The notes under the pieces are model-generated. The model was not told where the DNA came from. It did not search any database and saw nothing but the letters and a program-made list of their open reading frames with translations. A DNA stretch of 64,000 bases. It comes from Leptothermofonsia sichuanensis E412. Its GTDB lineage: Bacteria; Cyanobacteriota; Cyanobacteriia; Leptolyngbyales; Leptolyngbyaceae. A program made the position numbers and the translations under genes. The stretch spans positions 186,001-250,000 of the forward strand of contig NZ_CP072600.1 in the NCBI RefSeq assembly GCF_019891175.1, read 5' to 3'. Below, piece after piece: positions 34,620-43,078 of this stretch (the stretch's first letter is position 1; each line of letters begins with the position of its first letter).

Positions 34620-35126
34620 CTATTCAGCAACACCCGTTTGCTTCCGCTTCCGCCTTGTTCTCAAATTATAGAGGCGCTGTCCTCTGGTCACCATTGCCGG
34701 GTCTACTGGAAACCCTGCCACTGGAATCACCTGGTATTTGCGCTCCTCTTCCAGACGTTTCAGCTCTGCATAGCTGACCCAATGGATACAATCAACAGGA
34801 CAGGTATCGATCGCCTCCTGAATCAGTTCGTCCGAATCCCCATCCTGCCGAACAACCCGGGAGCGCCCATAGTCTGGCTCAATATAGAACGTATTGCGGG
34901 CCACATGGGCACAATGCTTGCAGCCGATGCAGGTTGGCTCATCGACATAGACGCCCCGCTGCCGGAAGACACCTCCCAGTTCCGGTTCCAGTCCCGTTCG
35001 CTCAGGAGCATCTCGCAAAAATCCTCCTAACTCTGGTTCCAGCCCCGTCCGGCTCTGCGCTTCAGTCGGGTCAGAAGCGATCACTGCGTCCGGTTCAACT
35101 GATGCAGGCGAAGAGGAATCAAACAT
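34620..35126 (-). CDS. 4Fe-4S ferredoxin-like protein of the ycf35 operon
   Basis: This 168-aa protein has a 60-residue acidic N-terminal extension, in which RTGLEPELGG occurs twice, and then a single-cluster ferredoxin domain: CIGCKHC (about 67-73) and CPVDC (about 109-113). The C-terminus is basic (TRRKRKQTGVAE). Its ATG overlaps the stop of ycf35 (TAATG), so translation is coupled. Related proteins in cyanobacteria and plant plastids carry this divergent ferredoxin domain and sit with ycf35, but their electron partner is not established. The duplicated RTGLEPELGG is unusual. Confidence 0.85.
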   Translation of the reverse strand: MFDSSSPASVEPDAVIASDPTEAQSRTGLEPELGGFLRDAPERTGLEPELGGVFRQRGVYVDEPTCIGCKHCAHVARNTFYIEPDYGRSRVVRQDGDSDELIQEAIDTCPVDCIHWVSYAELKRLEEERKYQVIPVAGFPVDPAMVTRGQRLYNLRTRRKRKQTGVAE

Positions 35127-35512
35127 TACGCACTCCAGCGTTGCAGGACCAGGCGAATGGAACCATCAGTGTTCTGCTGTTCTTCAGCTACCTGGAATCC
35201 TTTCTGAGATGTTTCATTGAGCACGGTATGGTAAGCATAACGTTGAGTTACTCGGCTCAGGAAACGATCAACGGTCAACTCCTGATTCCAGAACTGCAAA
35301 TCAGCCACCAACTCATACTCACTGCCGTTCCAGCTAAAACCAACGTCATAGCCGTTGTCCTGTTCGATAGCGACTTCGGCAGTTTGAGTCTGCCCGCGAT
35401 AGCCACGAACAGGGCAGGGACCTTCCTTCCAATCGACTCCCAGGTCGTTCAGAGCGGATTTCAGGGAGGTGAGATTGCGGATTTGGGTTTTGATTTGGCT
35501 AAAGTGTGACAT
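35126..35512 (-). CDS. ycf35: Ycf35 family protein (DUF1257)
   Basis: This 128-aa protein uses the ATG at 35512 (MSHFSQIKTQIRN, the usual family N-terminus); the longer frame is not supported. The body has CPVRGYRGQTQTAEVAI and YELVADLQFW, characteristic of the Ycf35 / DUF1257 family, which is conserved in cyanobacteria and red-algal plastids. The biochemical function is not known. It is the middle gene of a conserved three-gene set: DUF2997, ycf35, ferredoxin. Confidence 0.92.
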   Translation of the reverse strand: MSHFSQIKTQIRNLTSLKSALNDLGVDWKEGPCPVRGYRGQTQTAEVAIEQDNGYDVGFSWNGSEYELVADLQFWNQELTVDRFLSRVTQRYAYHTVLNETSQKGFQVAEEQQNTDGSIRLVLQRWSA

Positions 35513-35553
35513 GGCAGTTTTAACAAAGATAGATGAATTTAAGGACGAGAAAA

Positions 35554-35763
35554 TTACCAATCGCTAAACGTAGCCTGAGCAGATGCGACAGCCGTCTGGT
35601 GAACTTCCTGAGAAAAATATTCAGACGTCGGCTCCTGGGTCAACACCAGACCTAACTGTGCCTCAATTGCAGCAGTGACTTCCGCACAGGAAGCTCCTAC
35701 AATCCCAGTCACCTTCTCCTGAACCCGACCATCAGGATAGATAATAAACTCAAGCGTTTCCAT
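35554..35763 (-). CDS. DUF2997 family small protein
   Basis: This 69-aa protein begins METLEFIIYPDGRVQEKV and continues GxSCAEVTAAIEAQLG, the DUF2997 pattern. The start at 35763 is preferred to a GTG 9 nt upstream because it matches the family start. It is the first gene of the ycf35 operon, 41 bp before ycf35. Function unknown; it is one of the small soluble proteins that consistently travel with Ycf35. Confidence 0.85.
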   Translation of the reverse strand: METLEFIIYPDGRVQEKVTGIVGASCAEVTAAIEAQLGLVLTQEPTSEYFSQEVHQTAVASAQATFSDW

Positions 35764-36347
35764 GCTTTTCACTTATATAAACTGAACAGAAGCCAACCAT
35801 CCGGCTGATTAAACACTGAAGCAGCAGAGTACAGGATACAGCTGAAAACCTCGCTACTCGCCTGAACTGACTGAAGGGTACTCAATTAATCGAGTACTCA
35901 ATTAACTGAGTATATTAATCGTGTATTATTACTCGAATCATTACGAATCAATACTTTACAAAAAGAGTCAACCTGGTGAGGCAGAAACTCAATTATTTGA
36001 CAGTTTCGCTTAACTTCGCGTAGCAGTCAAGCTCACTGGACAGGGAATTTAGCTTTACAAATCTTTGTAAATCAGGTCTGGCAAGTCTGGTGGCTTGTCA
36101 ACGTTATAGTTGGGAGTCTGGGCGAGAGAAAAGGTTATTGTTTTGGGGTTTTTAACCCAACAAAATAATTCTTGACAGACCAGTGGTGATGCCAGGTGCA
36201 ACTTGGAAGCCCAGATCTCCGGTGTTTCCTTGACTCTAGCCAGATTGCCCAAATCATCCGCATCAGACACCGGGGGTCTGGAGATTCTCCTACATCTCGT
36301 TATTAGATAATGAAAGTCTGTTCAACTCGGAATGGTAAATCTTGGTC
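35764..36347. other. Intergenic region with AT-rich ACTCAATTAA repeats
   Basis: This 584-bp gap lies between divergent genes. Near 35877-35940, GAGTACTCAATTAA units repeat (palindromic halves GAGTACTC and TTAATTGAGT-like), possibly part of the ycf35 operon promoter. A 71-codon minus frame at 36055-36270 lacks a ribosome site and recognisable content. Confidence 0.4.
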
Positions 36348-37382
36348 ATGAATAAAGAGCACGCAACCCATTTGGCAGGTCTGTTTCCAGCGTCCCCGGC
36401 GCCCCAGTTGAAGTTAGGAGTGTTAGGATTCGGTGGGCTTGGGCAGGCGGCTGCCAGGGTGTTAGCGCCGAAACAGGAAATGCGCCTGGTTGCAGCAGCG
36501 GATCGCAAAGGATATGCCTACAGTCCAGAGGGACTGGATCCAGATGCCTGTATTTCGGTATACCAGGAACGGGGTTCCCTGGGGTATCTTGACCCGGTTG
36601 GGGTTTTGAGTAGCCGCAGCATTCAGGAGTTGATTGAGTCTGCCTCGGTGGATGGCTATTTTCTGGCATTGCCCAATTTGCCCAATACCTTTATGGCATC
36701 GGTGGCACGGCAGTTTATCCAATCAGGCTGGCGAGGAGTGCTGGTCGATGCGATTAAGCGAACCAGTGCGGTTGAGCAACTGCTAGATATGGCAGAAGAG
36801 TTGCAGGCAGCCGGTATTACCTACATGACGGGTTGTGGAGCAACTCCTGGCCTACTGACGGCGGCGGCGGCTTTAGCTGCCCAGAGCTACAGTGAAATTC
36901 ACAGTGTCAAAATTACCTTTGGCGTAGGGATTGCAAACTGGGAAGCTTATCGGTCAACTGTGCGAGAAGATATTGCCCACCTGCCCGGTTATACCGTTGA
37001 ACAAGCAAGGGCCATGACGGATGCGGAGGTAGAAGCATTACTGGAGCGAACCAATGGGTTGATCACTCTTGACAACATGGAACATGCCGATGATGTAATG
37101 CTGGAACGGTCAGGAATTTGCCCCCGCGATCGCGTCACGGTCGGCGGAGTTGTAGACACGCGCAATCCGAAAAAACCGCTCAGTACCAATGTCCAGGTGA
37201 CTGGACGTACCTTTGAGGGCAAAATTTCTACCCACACCTTTACGCTAGGAGATGAAACGAGTATGGCAGCCAATGTCTGTGGTCCTGCCTTTGGCTATTT
37301 GAAAACCGGCATTGGGCTGCACCAGCGGGGAATCTATGGCATTTTCACCGCGGCTGAAGTGATGCCCCAGTTTGTCCATTAG
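36348..37382 (+). CDS. Saccharopine dehydrogenase-like oxidoreductase
   Basis: This 344-aa protein starts at the ATG at 36348 (a TTG at 36342 is also in frame). It begins with a Rossmann fold ([17 protein letters not shown], about 20-36) and carries the conserved patches [16 protein letters not shown] and [18 protein letters not shown] seen in cyanobacterial saccharopine-dehydrogenase-like reductases. It should bind NAD(P). The substrate is not known, and lysine metabolism cannot be assumed. Single gene on the plus strand; the 3' side holds a palindromic CACAGAG repeat. Confidence 0.8.
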   Translation: MNKEHATHLAGLFPASPAPQLKLGVLGFGGLGQAAARVLAPKQEMRLVAAADRKGYAYSPEGLDPDACISVYQERGSLGYLDPVGVLSSRSIQELIESASVDGYFLALPNLPNTFMASVARQFIQSGWRGVLVDAIKRTSAVEQLLDMAEELQAAGITYMTGCGATPGLLTAAAALAAQSYSEIHSVKITFGVGIANWEAYRSTVREDIAHLPGYTVEQARAMTDAEVEALLERTNGLITLDNMEHADDVMLERSGICPRDRVTVGGVVDTRNPKKPLSTNVQVTGRTFEGKISTHTFTLGDETSMAANVCGPAFGYLKTGIGLHQRGIYGIFTAAEVMPQFVH

Positions 37383-37711
37383 GATTGTGGATTCAATAAA
37401 CCGAAAACCTTAGTGTTTTACCACAGAGACACAGAGGGCACAGAGGAATTGCTCTGTGTTCTCCGTGCCTCTGTGGTGAAGGGTCAAATTATAAGTTCTC
37501 ATTACTTTATTCTCATTACTTTAGTGGTTTGTTCTACAGGTATTAACTCCTTGATCTTTAAAGATCTGTTGAACTGATCTGTTGAACTGAAGGGAAACAG
37601 ATCCCCGTACTGGGGGGTATCCCCCTCCAGAAGAAAAGGAGAGTTATAGGTAATAATCGGTACGCTAGGGCTATCCTTGCCTGACGTTTTACTCACGGAA
37701 AACGATTCAAA
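37383..37711. repeat. ACCACAGAGACACAGAG palindromic repeat region
   Basis: At 37420-37477, ACCACAGAGACACAGAGGGC and its inverted partner (GTGCCTCTGTGGT) form a long imperfect hairpin. The same family occurs at 47583-47654, 53326-53502 and 56407-56455. The rest of the gap shows no gene. Confidence 0.65.
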
Positions 37712-39691
37712 ATGGTGCTCCCAATTTCAGTGGGAACAATTCTGCGTCAACGGTACGTGATCCAGCAGGTGTTGGGTCAGGGAGGGTTTGGACGCACTTA
37801 CCTGGCACTGGATCAGGAACGATTTGATGAACCCTGTGTCATCAAGGAGTTTATGGTGCCCTATCAGGATGCTTCCCTGGTTGAAAAGTCAAAGATGTTG
37901 TTTCAGCGCGAAGCCAGTATTCTTTACCAGATCCAGCATCCTCAGATTCCGCGTTTCTGGGCAGCATTTGAAGACGAGCAGCGATTGTTTCTGGTTCAGG
38001 ACTATATCCAGGGAGAGACCTATCGCAAACTGTTAAGCGATCGCAAGCAACAGGGAAAAGCCTTTTCGGAACCAGAGGTTATTTACTTTCTCAAGCACAT
38101 GTTGCCCGTTCTGACCTATATCCATGATCGGGATATCGTCCATCGGGACATTACACCGGAAAACATTATTTTACGGACCCAGCTTGTTCCAAACCAGTCA
38201 GCTACCGGGCTGGCTGGTGCAGAACCTAACCCAGCCGTGGCGGCTGGAATCGCTGGTTTACCTGTCTTAATCGATTTCGGTGCGGTTAAGGAAGCCACCA
38301 GCCACTGGCCCCTGATGTCTGCGGCAACCCGTGTAGGTAAAGTGGGATACGCCCCACCGGAGCAGTTACAGACGGGTAAAGTTTATCCCAATAGCGACCT
38401 CTATGCCCTGGCAGCTACCTGTCTGGCGCTGCTGACCGGGCGTGAACCCCGTTCTCTACTGGATAGCCAGACATTGACCTGGCGCTGGCAACCTTACGCC
38501 ACGATCAGTGAAGAGCTTGGCAATCTGCTCAAGAAGATGCTGGCGGTTTACCCAGGCGATCGCTTCCAGTCTGCCCATGAAGTCCTGACCACCCTGGAAG
38601 CCGGAGCCAGTTTGGAAAGTACTCTGTTATCGTCATCGCCTGCCGATATTGCCTGTTCTGCGGAAAGTCGTTCTGTCCTGCAACCTCCTCCTGCTGTCCA
38701 TAAATCGACTGCACCAGCCATTGCCTATTCGTCGCCGTCGCTGCCGCCAGTCCCCCTATCCCACCCATCCGAAATGGTGGGATACCCGCCCCCCTCTAAA
38801 TCCCGTAGAGGCATTGGCAAGGGAATATCGATGGGAATTGCTGCGACCGCGTTGATTGTTACGGGAGTTGCGGTTCCAGTACTCTGGCGCACCTGGAAAG
38901 GAAATTCAAGTTCGAATGAGGTATGGGTTTCCGGGGCAAAACTACCGGAATCGGAAGCTTCCCGCATTCTGGAGTCCCAACGGATCAACTCCAGCAATTC
39001 GGCTTTGAAGTCTTCTTCTGATCATGGATTCAATTCTGACGGCAGCCGTTCCGATAGCGATAGCAGTACGCCGCCCAGTAGTAAACCCGCCCAGCAAATC
39101 CAGTTTCCTCCCAACAAAATTTCTACGGTTCTGCGGGGCAATCTTGAAGGCAATGAATTGCAACCTTATATTGTCAAGGGGGCGCAGGGGCAAATTATGA
39201 CCGCTTCCCTGGAAGGGGAGGGCGTGGTGATGAACCTCCTGCGGTCCAGTCAGGTAGGGATTGATGATGCCGCTTACCGCACGCGCAGTTGGACGGGACT
39301 ATTACCAGCCGATGACCAGTACCTGATTCAGGTTACGGGTTCTGGTTCTTACTCACTGGATGTCGCAATGTCTCCCCCCCGCCCCCGCCAGGAACAGACT
39401 CAACGGGTTTCCTTTGCCCGGGGAACTTCGGGGACAACCGTGACTGGGCAGATTGCGCCTCAACAAATTCGTCGCTATTTGTTGAGGGCGCAGCGGGGGC
39501 AGATTTTAGCGCTCAAAGTATTGCAGGGGTCCATCACTCTAAGTGCGATCGCCCCTGATGGGCGGCGAATCGGCAGCAGTACTCCCAGGGCTAAAGAATG
39601 GCAGGAACGGCTGCCAATGGATGGAGACTATGTGATTGAACTGTCTGCTGGTCAACCGGAAGACTATGCCCTCTCCTTAGAGGTTTTTTAG
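37712..39691 (+). CDS. Membrane Ser/Thr protein kinase with external PPC-like domains
   Basis: This 659-aa protein is a Hanks-type kinase. The glycine loop GQGGFGRTYLA lies at ~22-32, the ATP-binding Lys in VIKEF near 46, HRDITPENI near 144-152, and DFGAVKE near 188-194, so the catalytic residues are intact. A linker leads to one membrane helix (~373-393). The C-terminal ~260 residues would be outside and contain a Ser-rich stretch plus two beta-rich repeats (~465-550 and ~565-655) of the pre-peptidase C-terminal type, each ending in YxLxV/L. I infer an environmental sensor kinase whose external part binds a polymer or protein ligand. Alone on the plus strand. Confidence 0.88.
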   Translation: MVLPISVGTILRQRYVIQQVLGQGGFGRTYLALDQERFDEPCVIKEFMVPYQDASLVEKSKMLFQREASILYQIQHPQIPRFWAAFEDEQRLFLVQDYIQGETYRKLLSDRKQQGKAFSEPEVIYFLKHMLPVLTYIHDRDIVHRDITPENIILRTQLVPNQSATGLAGAEPNPAVAAGIAGLPVLIDFGAVKEATSHWPLMSAATRVGKVGYAPPEQLQTGKVYPNSDLYALAATCLALLTGREPRSLLDSQTLTWRWQPYATISEELGNLLKKMLAVYPGDRFQSAHEVLTTLEAGASLESTLLSSSPADIACSAESRSVLQPPPAVHKSTAPAIAYSSPSLPPVPLSHPSEMVGYPPPSKSRRGIGKGISMGIAATALIVTGVAVPVLWRTWKGNSSSNEVWVSGAKLPESEASRILESQRINSSNSALKSSSDHGFNSDGSRSDSDSSTPPSSKPAQQIQFPPNKISTVLRGNLEGNELQPYIVKGAQGQIMTASLEGEGVVMNLLRSSQVGIDDAAYRTRSWTGLLPADDQYLIQVTGSGSYSLDVAMSPPRPRQEQTQRVSFARGTSGTTVTGQIAPQQIRRYLLRAQRGQILALKVLQGSITLSAIAPDGRRIGSSTPRAKEWQERLPMDGDYVIELSAGQPEDYALSLEVF

Positions 39692-39836
39692 CCTGGTGGG
39701 GAGTTGTTGGTTGTTAGAACAGGAGAGAGAAGAGGGGAGAGGAAAGAGGGGAGAGGGGAGGCGGGGTTGTTGGTTGTTGCAGAGGGGGCAGCAGGAGACA
39801 GGGGAGCAGGGGGGTTCATCCTTCATCCTTCAGCTT

Positions 39837-41192
39837 TTACCGCTCATCTCCCGACGGGTGCTCCCACTCCAGTTCCTGGCATACAATTTGTACCAGCTTT
39901 TCAGCCGCACCAGCTTTTCCTCTGACCCGCCGCAGGTTTGTCTGGATCTGGCGGAGCTTACCGGGATGGTTGAGATAGTCCAGGGCGATCGCAGCCACCT
40001 GTTCAGGGTCCAACCTGCCGACCAGTTCTGGGACAATTTCCTCCTTTGCCCAGATGTTGGGCCAGGCCAGTAGTTTACCCTGTCGTAACACCAGCCAGTT
40101 GATCCCTTTTGCAAACAGGGAACCGACCCCCGGCAGGTTCGCAAGCAGCCCCGGCAAGCCATCCCACGCCCGCATCACATCCATCTGCTGGGTTGGCAAC
40201 AAAACAATCATGGGAACTCCCAGGGCACCCAGTTCCGCTGTATTGGCACCTACGGTCGTCAGGCAAAGGGAACAGCGGGATAGCAGGTCATAGGCAGGAA
40301 ACCGGGTCCATAAATCGACCCGCAAGCCAGCATCTGTTTTGAGAAATGGCAATCCAGATTCTTCTGAGGGCGACTCACTCAGGCTGGCGGCTGCCCAACC
40401 AAATTGCTGGATGTTGGGGTTGTGGAGTGGGTCACCATAGGTTGCCAGTGCTGGCAGATCGAGGGTTGGCGCAACCAGCATAACAAAGTGCAGGTCTGGA
40501 CGAGCCTGGTGAATTTTCTCCGCGATCGCCAGGGTCAAAGGCACTCCCAGCTTCAACTTCATGGCTTTTGACCCAGGTAGAATTCCAATCAGAGGGGATG
40601 GAAGCTGAGAGGTCGAGTCAGCCCTAGTTTCTGGTTGGTTGGTTGTTAAGAAGAATGCCTGTTCACTCCCGATATCTTTTACCCCAGTTCCTGTATCCTC
40701 TGCGCCTGCTTCTGCCATCAAATCCCCCACAACCGTAAATTTGTGGGCCACTTTCCTGCCTGCACAGGCAGTCACCTGTTCATTCATGACCCCAAATCGG
40801 TCTATCCAATTGTGCCAGCGGGCTTCCCACTCGGCATATACGACTGTGCGATAGCCCAACCGTTTGCCAATGATCACCGGGAAAAACTGGTCACCTCCTA
40901 AAAATAGGACCACCCCTTTTTGCCGCCAGTCCCAGTTTTCAGCCGTTTTACCCCACAGCAAAAATGGAAAGAAATCGACGGCTCCCTGAACCCGGTCTAC
41001 TTCTGGAAAACAACGGGCAATGGTAGCTTCCCGCCCACTGGCATTGGCACAGGGAGACAGAATCACAGAAATCCGTACCTGGTCGCGATCGTTGCCCAGG
41101 TGTTGCCGCAGGGTCCGCACAACTGGTTTGACCCAGGTTGCCAGTTCTCCCGGTCCATTGGACAAAATTAGAATGTCAACTGCACTGTTCAC
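39837..41192 (-). CDS. Lipid-A-disaccharide synthase-related protein
   Basis: This 451-aa protein starts with DILILSNGPGELATWVKP and has GILPGSKAMKLKLGVPL and CLTTVGANTAELGALGVPM in its C-terminal Rossmann half, giving a GT-B glycosyltransferase-like fold. It belongs to the cyanobacterial LpxB-related family rather than LpxB proper, so its real acceptor is unknown; a lipid or sugar-nucleotide substrate is likely. Full length. It is convergent with the kinase gene, with a GAGAG-rich tract between (39710-39800). Confidence 0.8.
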   Translation of the reverse strand: MNSAVDILILSNGPGELATWVKPVVRTLRQHLGNDRDQVRISVILSPCANASGREATIARCFPEVDRVQGAVDFFPFLLWGKTAENWDWRQKGVVLFLGGDQFFPVIIGKRLGYRTVVYAEWEARWHNWIDRFGVMNEQVTACAGRKVAHKFTVVGDLMAEAGAEDTGTGVKDIGSEQAFFLTTNQPETRADSTSQLPSPLIGILPGSKAMKLKLGVPLTLAIAEKIHQARPDLHFVMLVAPTLDLPALATYGDPLHNPNIQQFGWAAASLSESPSEESGLPFLKTDAGLRVDLWTRFPAYDLLSRCSLCLTTVGANTAELGALGVPMIVLLPTQQMDVMRAWDGLPGLLANLPGVGSLFAKGINWLVLRQGKLLAWPNIWAKEEIVPELVGRLDPEQVAAIALDYLNHPGKLRQIQTNLRRVRGKAGAAEKLVQIVCQELEWEHPSGDER

Positions 41193-41266
41193 CTGTCGTG
41201 AGTCGGGGTTTAAATGTGGATTTAGAAGGGTATATCAGGATATGCTACCAGTCACTCTCCAAACCG

Positions 41267-41346
41267 GGCGTTGCTGAAAAGCGGGATGAATTGAAACGAA
41301 GTTTCAAGCATCCAGCACCTTTTCCATCCCCAGATTCAGCAATGCC
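41267..41346. mobile_element. 80-bp MITE-like element with flanking direct repeats
   Basis: The ends GGCGTTGCTGAA and TTCAGCAATGCC are inverted repeats with one mismatch. The element is flanked by identical 14-bp CACTCTCCAAACCG (41253-41266 and 41346-41359), as a target duplication would be. Other copies: 1578-1658, 62647-62726, and a truncated one at 32874-32910. No coding capacity, so mobility would need a transposase supplied elsewhere. Confidence 0.75.
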
Positions 41347-41410
41347 ACTCTCCAAACCGCTGTAAACAGGAGATGATGGTCTACAAGGGTCTGATTAAGG
41401 AGCAATTGCC

Positions 41411-41743
41411 ATGAGTATCCTATACGAAGATGACTATATCGTTTGCGATGATGATGCCTTAACTATTCACTGGTATTACTTCCCGATCGGGAGCAAACGG
41501 ATTCCCTACGGGAGTATTCGTCACATTACGGAAGAACCCATCGGGGTCTGGACTGGTGCAGGGCGTATCTGGGGAATGGGTTTGTCGCCAGACTGGTTTC
41601 ACCTAGACCCCAAACGTCCCTTTAAGACTCGCTGCATTGTGATTGATGATGGCAACTGGGTCAAGTCAGTGATCACTCCTGATAACCACGATGCAGTCTT
41701 CCGTATTCTTCAAAGAAAAACTGCGTCCTCCTCAACCAGTTAG
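41411..41743 (+). CDS. Hypothetical protein, small beta-rich (PH-like)
   Basis: This 110-aa protein has an AAGGAG ribosome site. It is acidic at the N-terminus (MSILYEDDYIVCDDDALTI) and alternates hydrophobic and polar residues through IHWYYFPIGSKRIPYGSI and TRCIVIDDGNWVKSVITP, suggesting a small beta barrel like bacterial PH-type domains. No signal peptide or catalytic motif is seen. The family is not recognised. It is convergent with the methyltransferase gene. Confidence 0.65.
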   Translation: MSILYEDDYIVCDDDALTIHWYYFPIGSKRIPYGSIRHITEEPIGVWTGAGRIWGMGLSPDWFHLDPKRPFKTRCIVIDDGNWVKSVITPDNHDAVFRILQRKTASSSTS

Positions 41744-41787
41744 AGAGGGGCAGGTGAATGGTGTTCTGGCCCAACGGGTCAGTTGTT

Positions 41788-42408
41788 TTAGGCAAGTCCT
41801 TTCGTGGCAACTCCTTTGTAGAAATAGCCAATTATTTTGGGGAGGCTGTCTGCGTAGAACTGTTCAATTTCCACGATATCAAACTGCTTTTCGACCAACT
41901 GGCGAATATTGCGATTGAGATGGCAACCATCGGCAAGGACTTTCTGGACTGGAGTCAGCCGGTTTTGCCAGACCTGTAGTTTTGGGTTGTCACTCAATCC
42001 ATGTTCGACGAAGAAGAATTTTCCACCTGGTTTGAGGACCCGGTGAATTTCATTCAGGGCTTGATCGATGTTGGCGATACTACAGAGGGTCCAGGTGCTG
42101 ACCACACTATCAAAGGAGTTGTCTGGCATGGGCAGGTGTTCTCCACTCAGAACCTGATGATTGACCGCGATCGCCGCTGCCTGGACGCGCTTCTGTGCCA
42201 GGGCATTCATGCCGGGGTTGACATCAATGGTGGTGATTTTTTGGACGCGATCGGGATAGTATGCCAGGTTTAAGCCAGTGCCAGAGCCAATTTCTAACAC
42301 CTCGCCTGATACGCTTGAGAGGAGCTGTTTGCGATACTGTGCCATGACTGGACTGGACATGGACCAATCCATCAGATAAGGAAGAATGTTTTGTGAATAG
42401 AATCCCAT
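41788..42408 (-). CDS. Class I SAM-dependent methyltransferase
   Basis: This 206-aa enzyme has motif I VLEIGSGTGLNLAYYP (about 37-52), an acidic residue for SAM in TTIDVNPGMN, and FDSVVSTWTLCSI plus EIHRVLKPGGKFFFVEHG typical of the UbiE/METTL7-like group. Family members methylate lipids or small molecules; the substrate here is not known. Its 5' end overlaps by 185 bp the 3' end of the upstream DUF202 gene in another frame, which is unusual (see that entry). Confidence 0.85.
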   Translation of the reverse strand: MGFYSQNILPYLMDWSMSSPVMAQYRKQLLSSVSGEVLEIGSGTGLNLAYYPDRVQKITTIDVNPGMNALAQKRVQAAAIAVNHQVLSGEHLPMPDNSFDSVVSTWTLCSIANIDQALNEIHRVLKPGGKFFFVEHGLSDNPKLQVWQNRLTPVQKVLADGCHLNRNIRQLVEKQFDIVEIEQFYADSLPKIIGYFYKGVATKGLA

Positions 42409-42829
42409 AGGAATGAGGCTTAGAAGAAGAAGATGGGATGGGCGATTTGTTTCGCCAGAGAAGCAAAGGAATACTGAGAATCCCCAAAATCATGACGATC
42501 GCAGCCATTAACCAGATGACCCAGCGACTGGCGCGATAGTCTCCTTTTTCAATTTGCCAGAACACCTGGTTATACCGCCATGTGGCAACCGCAATGACCA
42601 CAATACCAAAGATAACCAGGCTCACCCCCAGGGTTTCAGAGTTAAAGAAATAGCGGGGCGAAGGTATCTCCGGAGTCAGAGTCAGTTGAAGTTGTTGCAG
42701 AAAGATACCGAAACGGGCGATCGCAAACCCAAACCCGATCAGGGCAATCGAAGTCCGCAGCCAGGCAAGAAAAGTGCGCTCATTTGCCTGATGTTCTCGC
42801 TGGCGATCGATTTTGGGATCTTCAGTCAT
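42224..42829 (-). CDS. DUF202 membrane protein with extended C-terminus
   Basis: This 201-aa protein starts at the ATG at 42829 (MTEDPKIDRQREHQAN). The first ~135 residues are a DUF202 domain: RTFLAWLRTSIALIGFGFAI and two more membrane helices (GVSLVIFGIVVIAVATWR, WVIWLMAAIVMILGILSIP). Normal family members end near there. The remaining ~60 residues are basic and low complexity and run 185 bp into the methyltransferase gene in another frame, so the original stop has probably been lost. Function unknown, with a role in small membrane complexes suggested for the family. Confidence 0.75.
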   Translation of the reverse strand: MTEDPKIDRQREHQANERTFLAWLRTSIALIGFGFAIARFGIFLQQLQLTLTPEIPSPRYFFNSETLGVSLVIFGIVVIAVATWRYNQVFWQIEKGDYRASRWVIWLMAAIVMILGILSIPLLLWRNKSPIPSSSSKPHSYGILFTKHSSLSDGLVHVQSSHGTVSQTAPLKRIRRGVRNWLWHWLKPGILSRSRPKNHHH

Positions 42830-43078
42830 TTCTGGAATCTTCAATCATCACTCTGAACTCACAGAACGGGCAAAGCTCAGTAATAAGAGATCTCCACGAA
42901 ATAAAATACCTGCGATGCATTACGGCGATCGCCTAACCCATCCTACAGGCAGAAACACTATTAAGTTGCAAACCCTAAGTTGCAAACCCCTCACCTTCCT
43001 CACCCCACCCTGCGGGAATGCCAGCGGCAACACCCCCCACTCCTCACTCCTCACTCCTCACCCCTCACCCCTCACTCC

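Noticed and set aside
36055-36270. 71-codon minus-strand open frame
   Set aside because: No ribosome site or family likeness; composition looks random.
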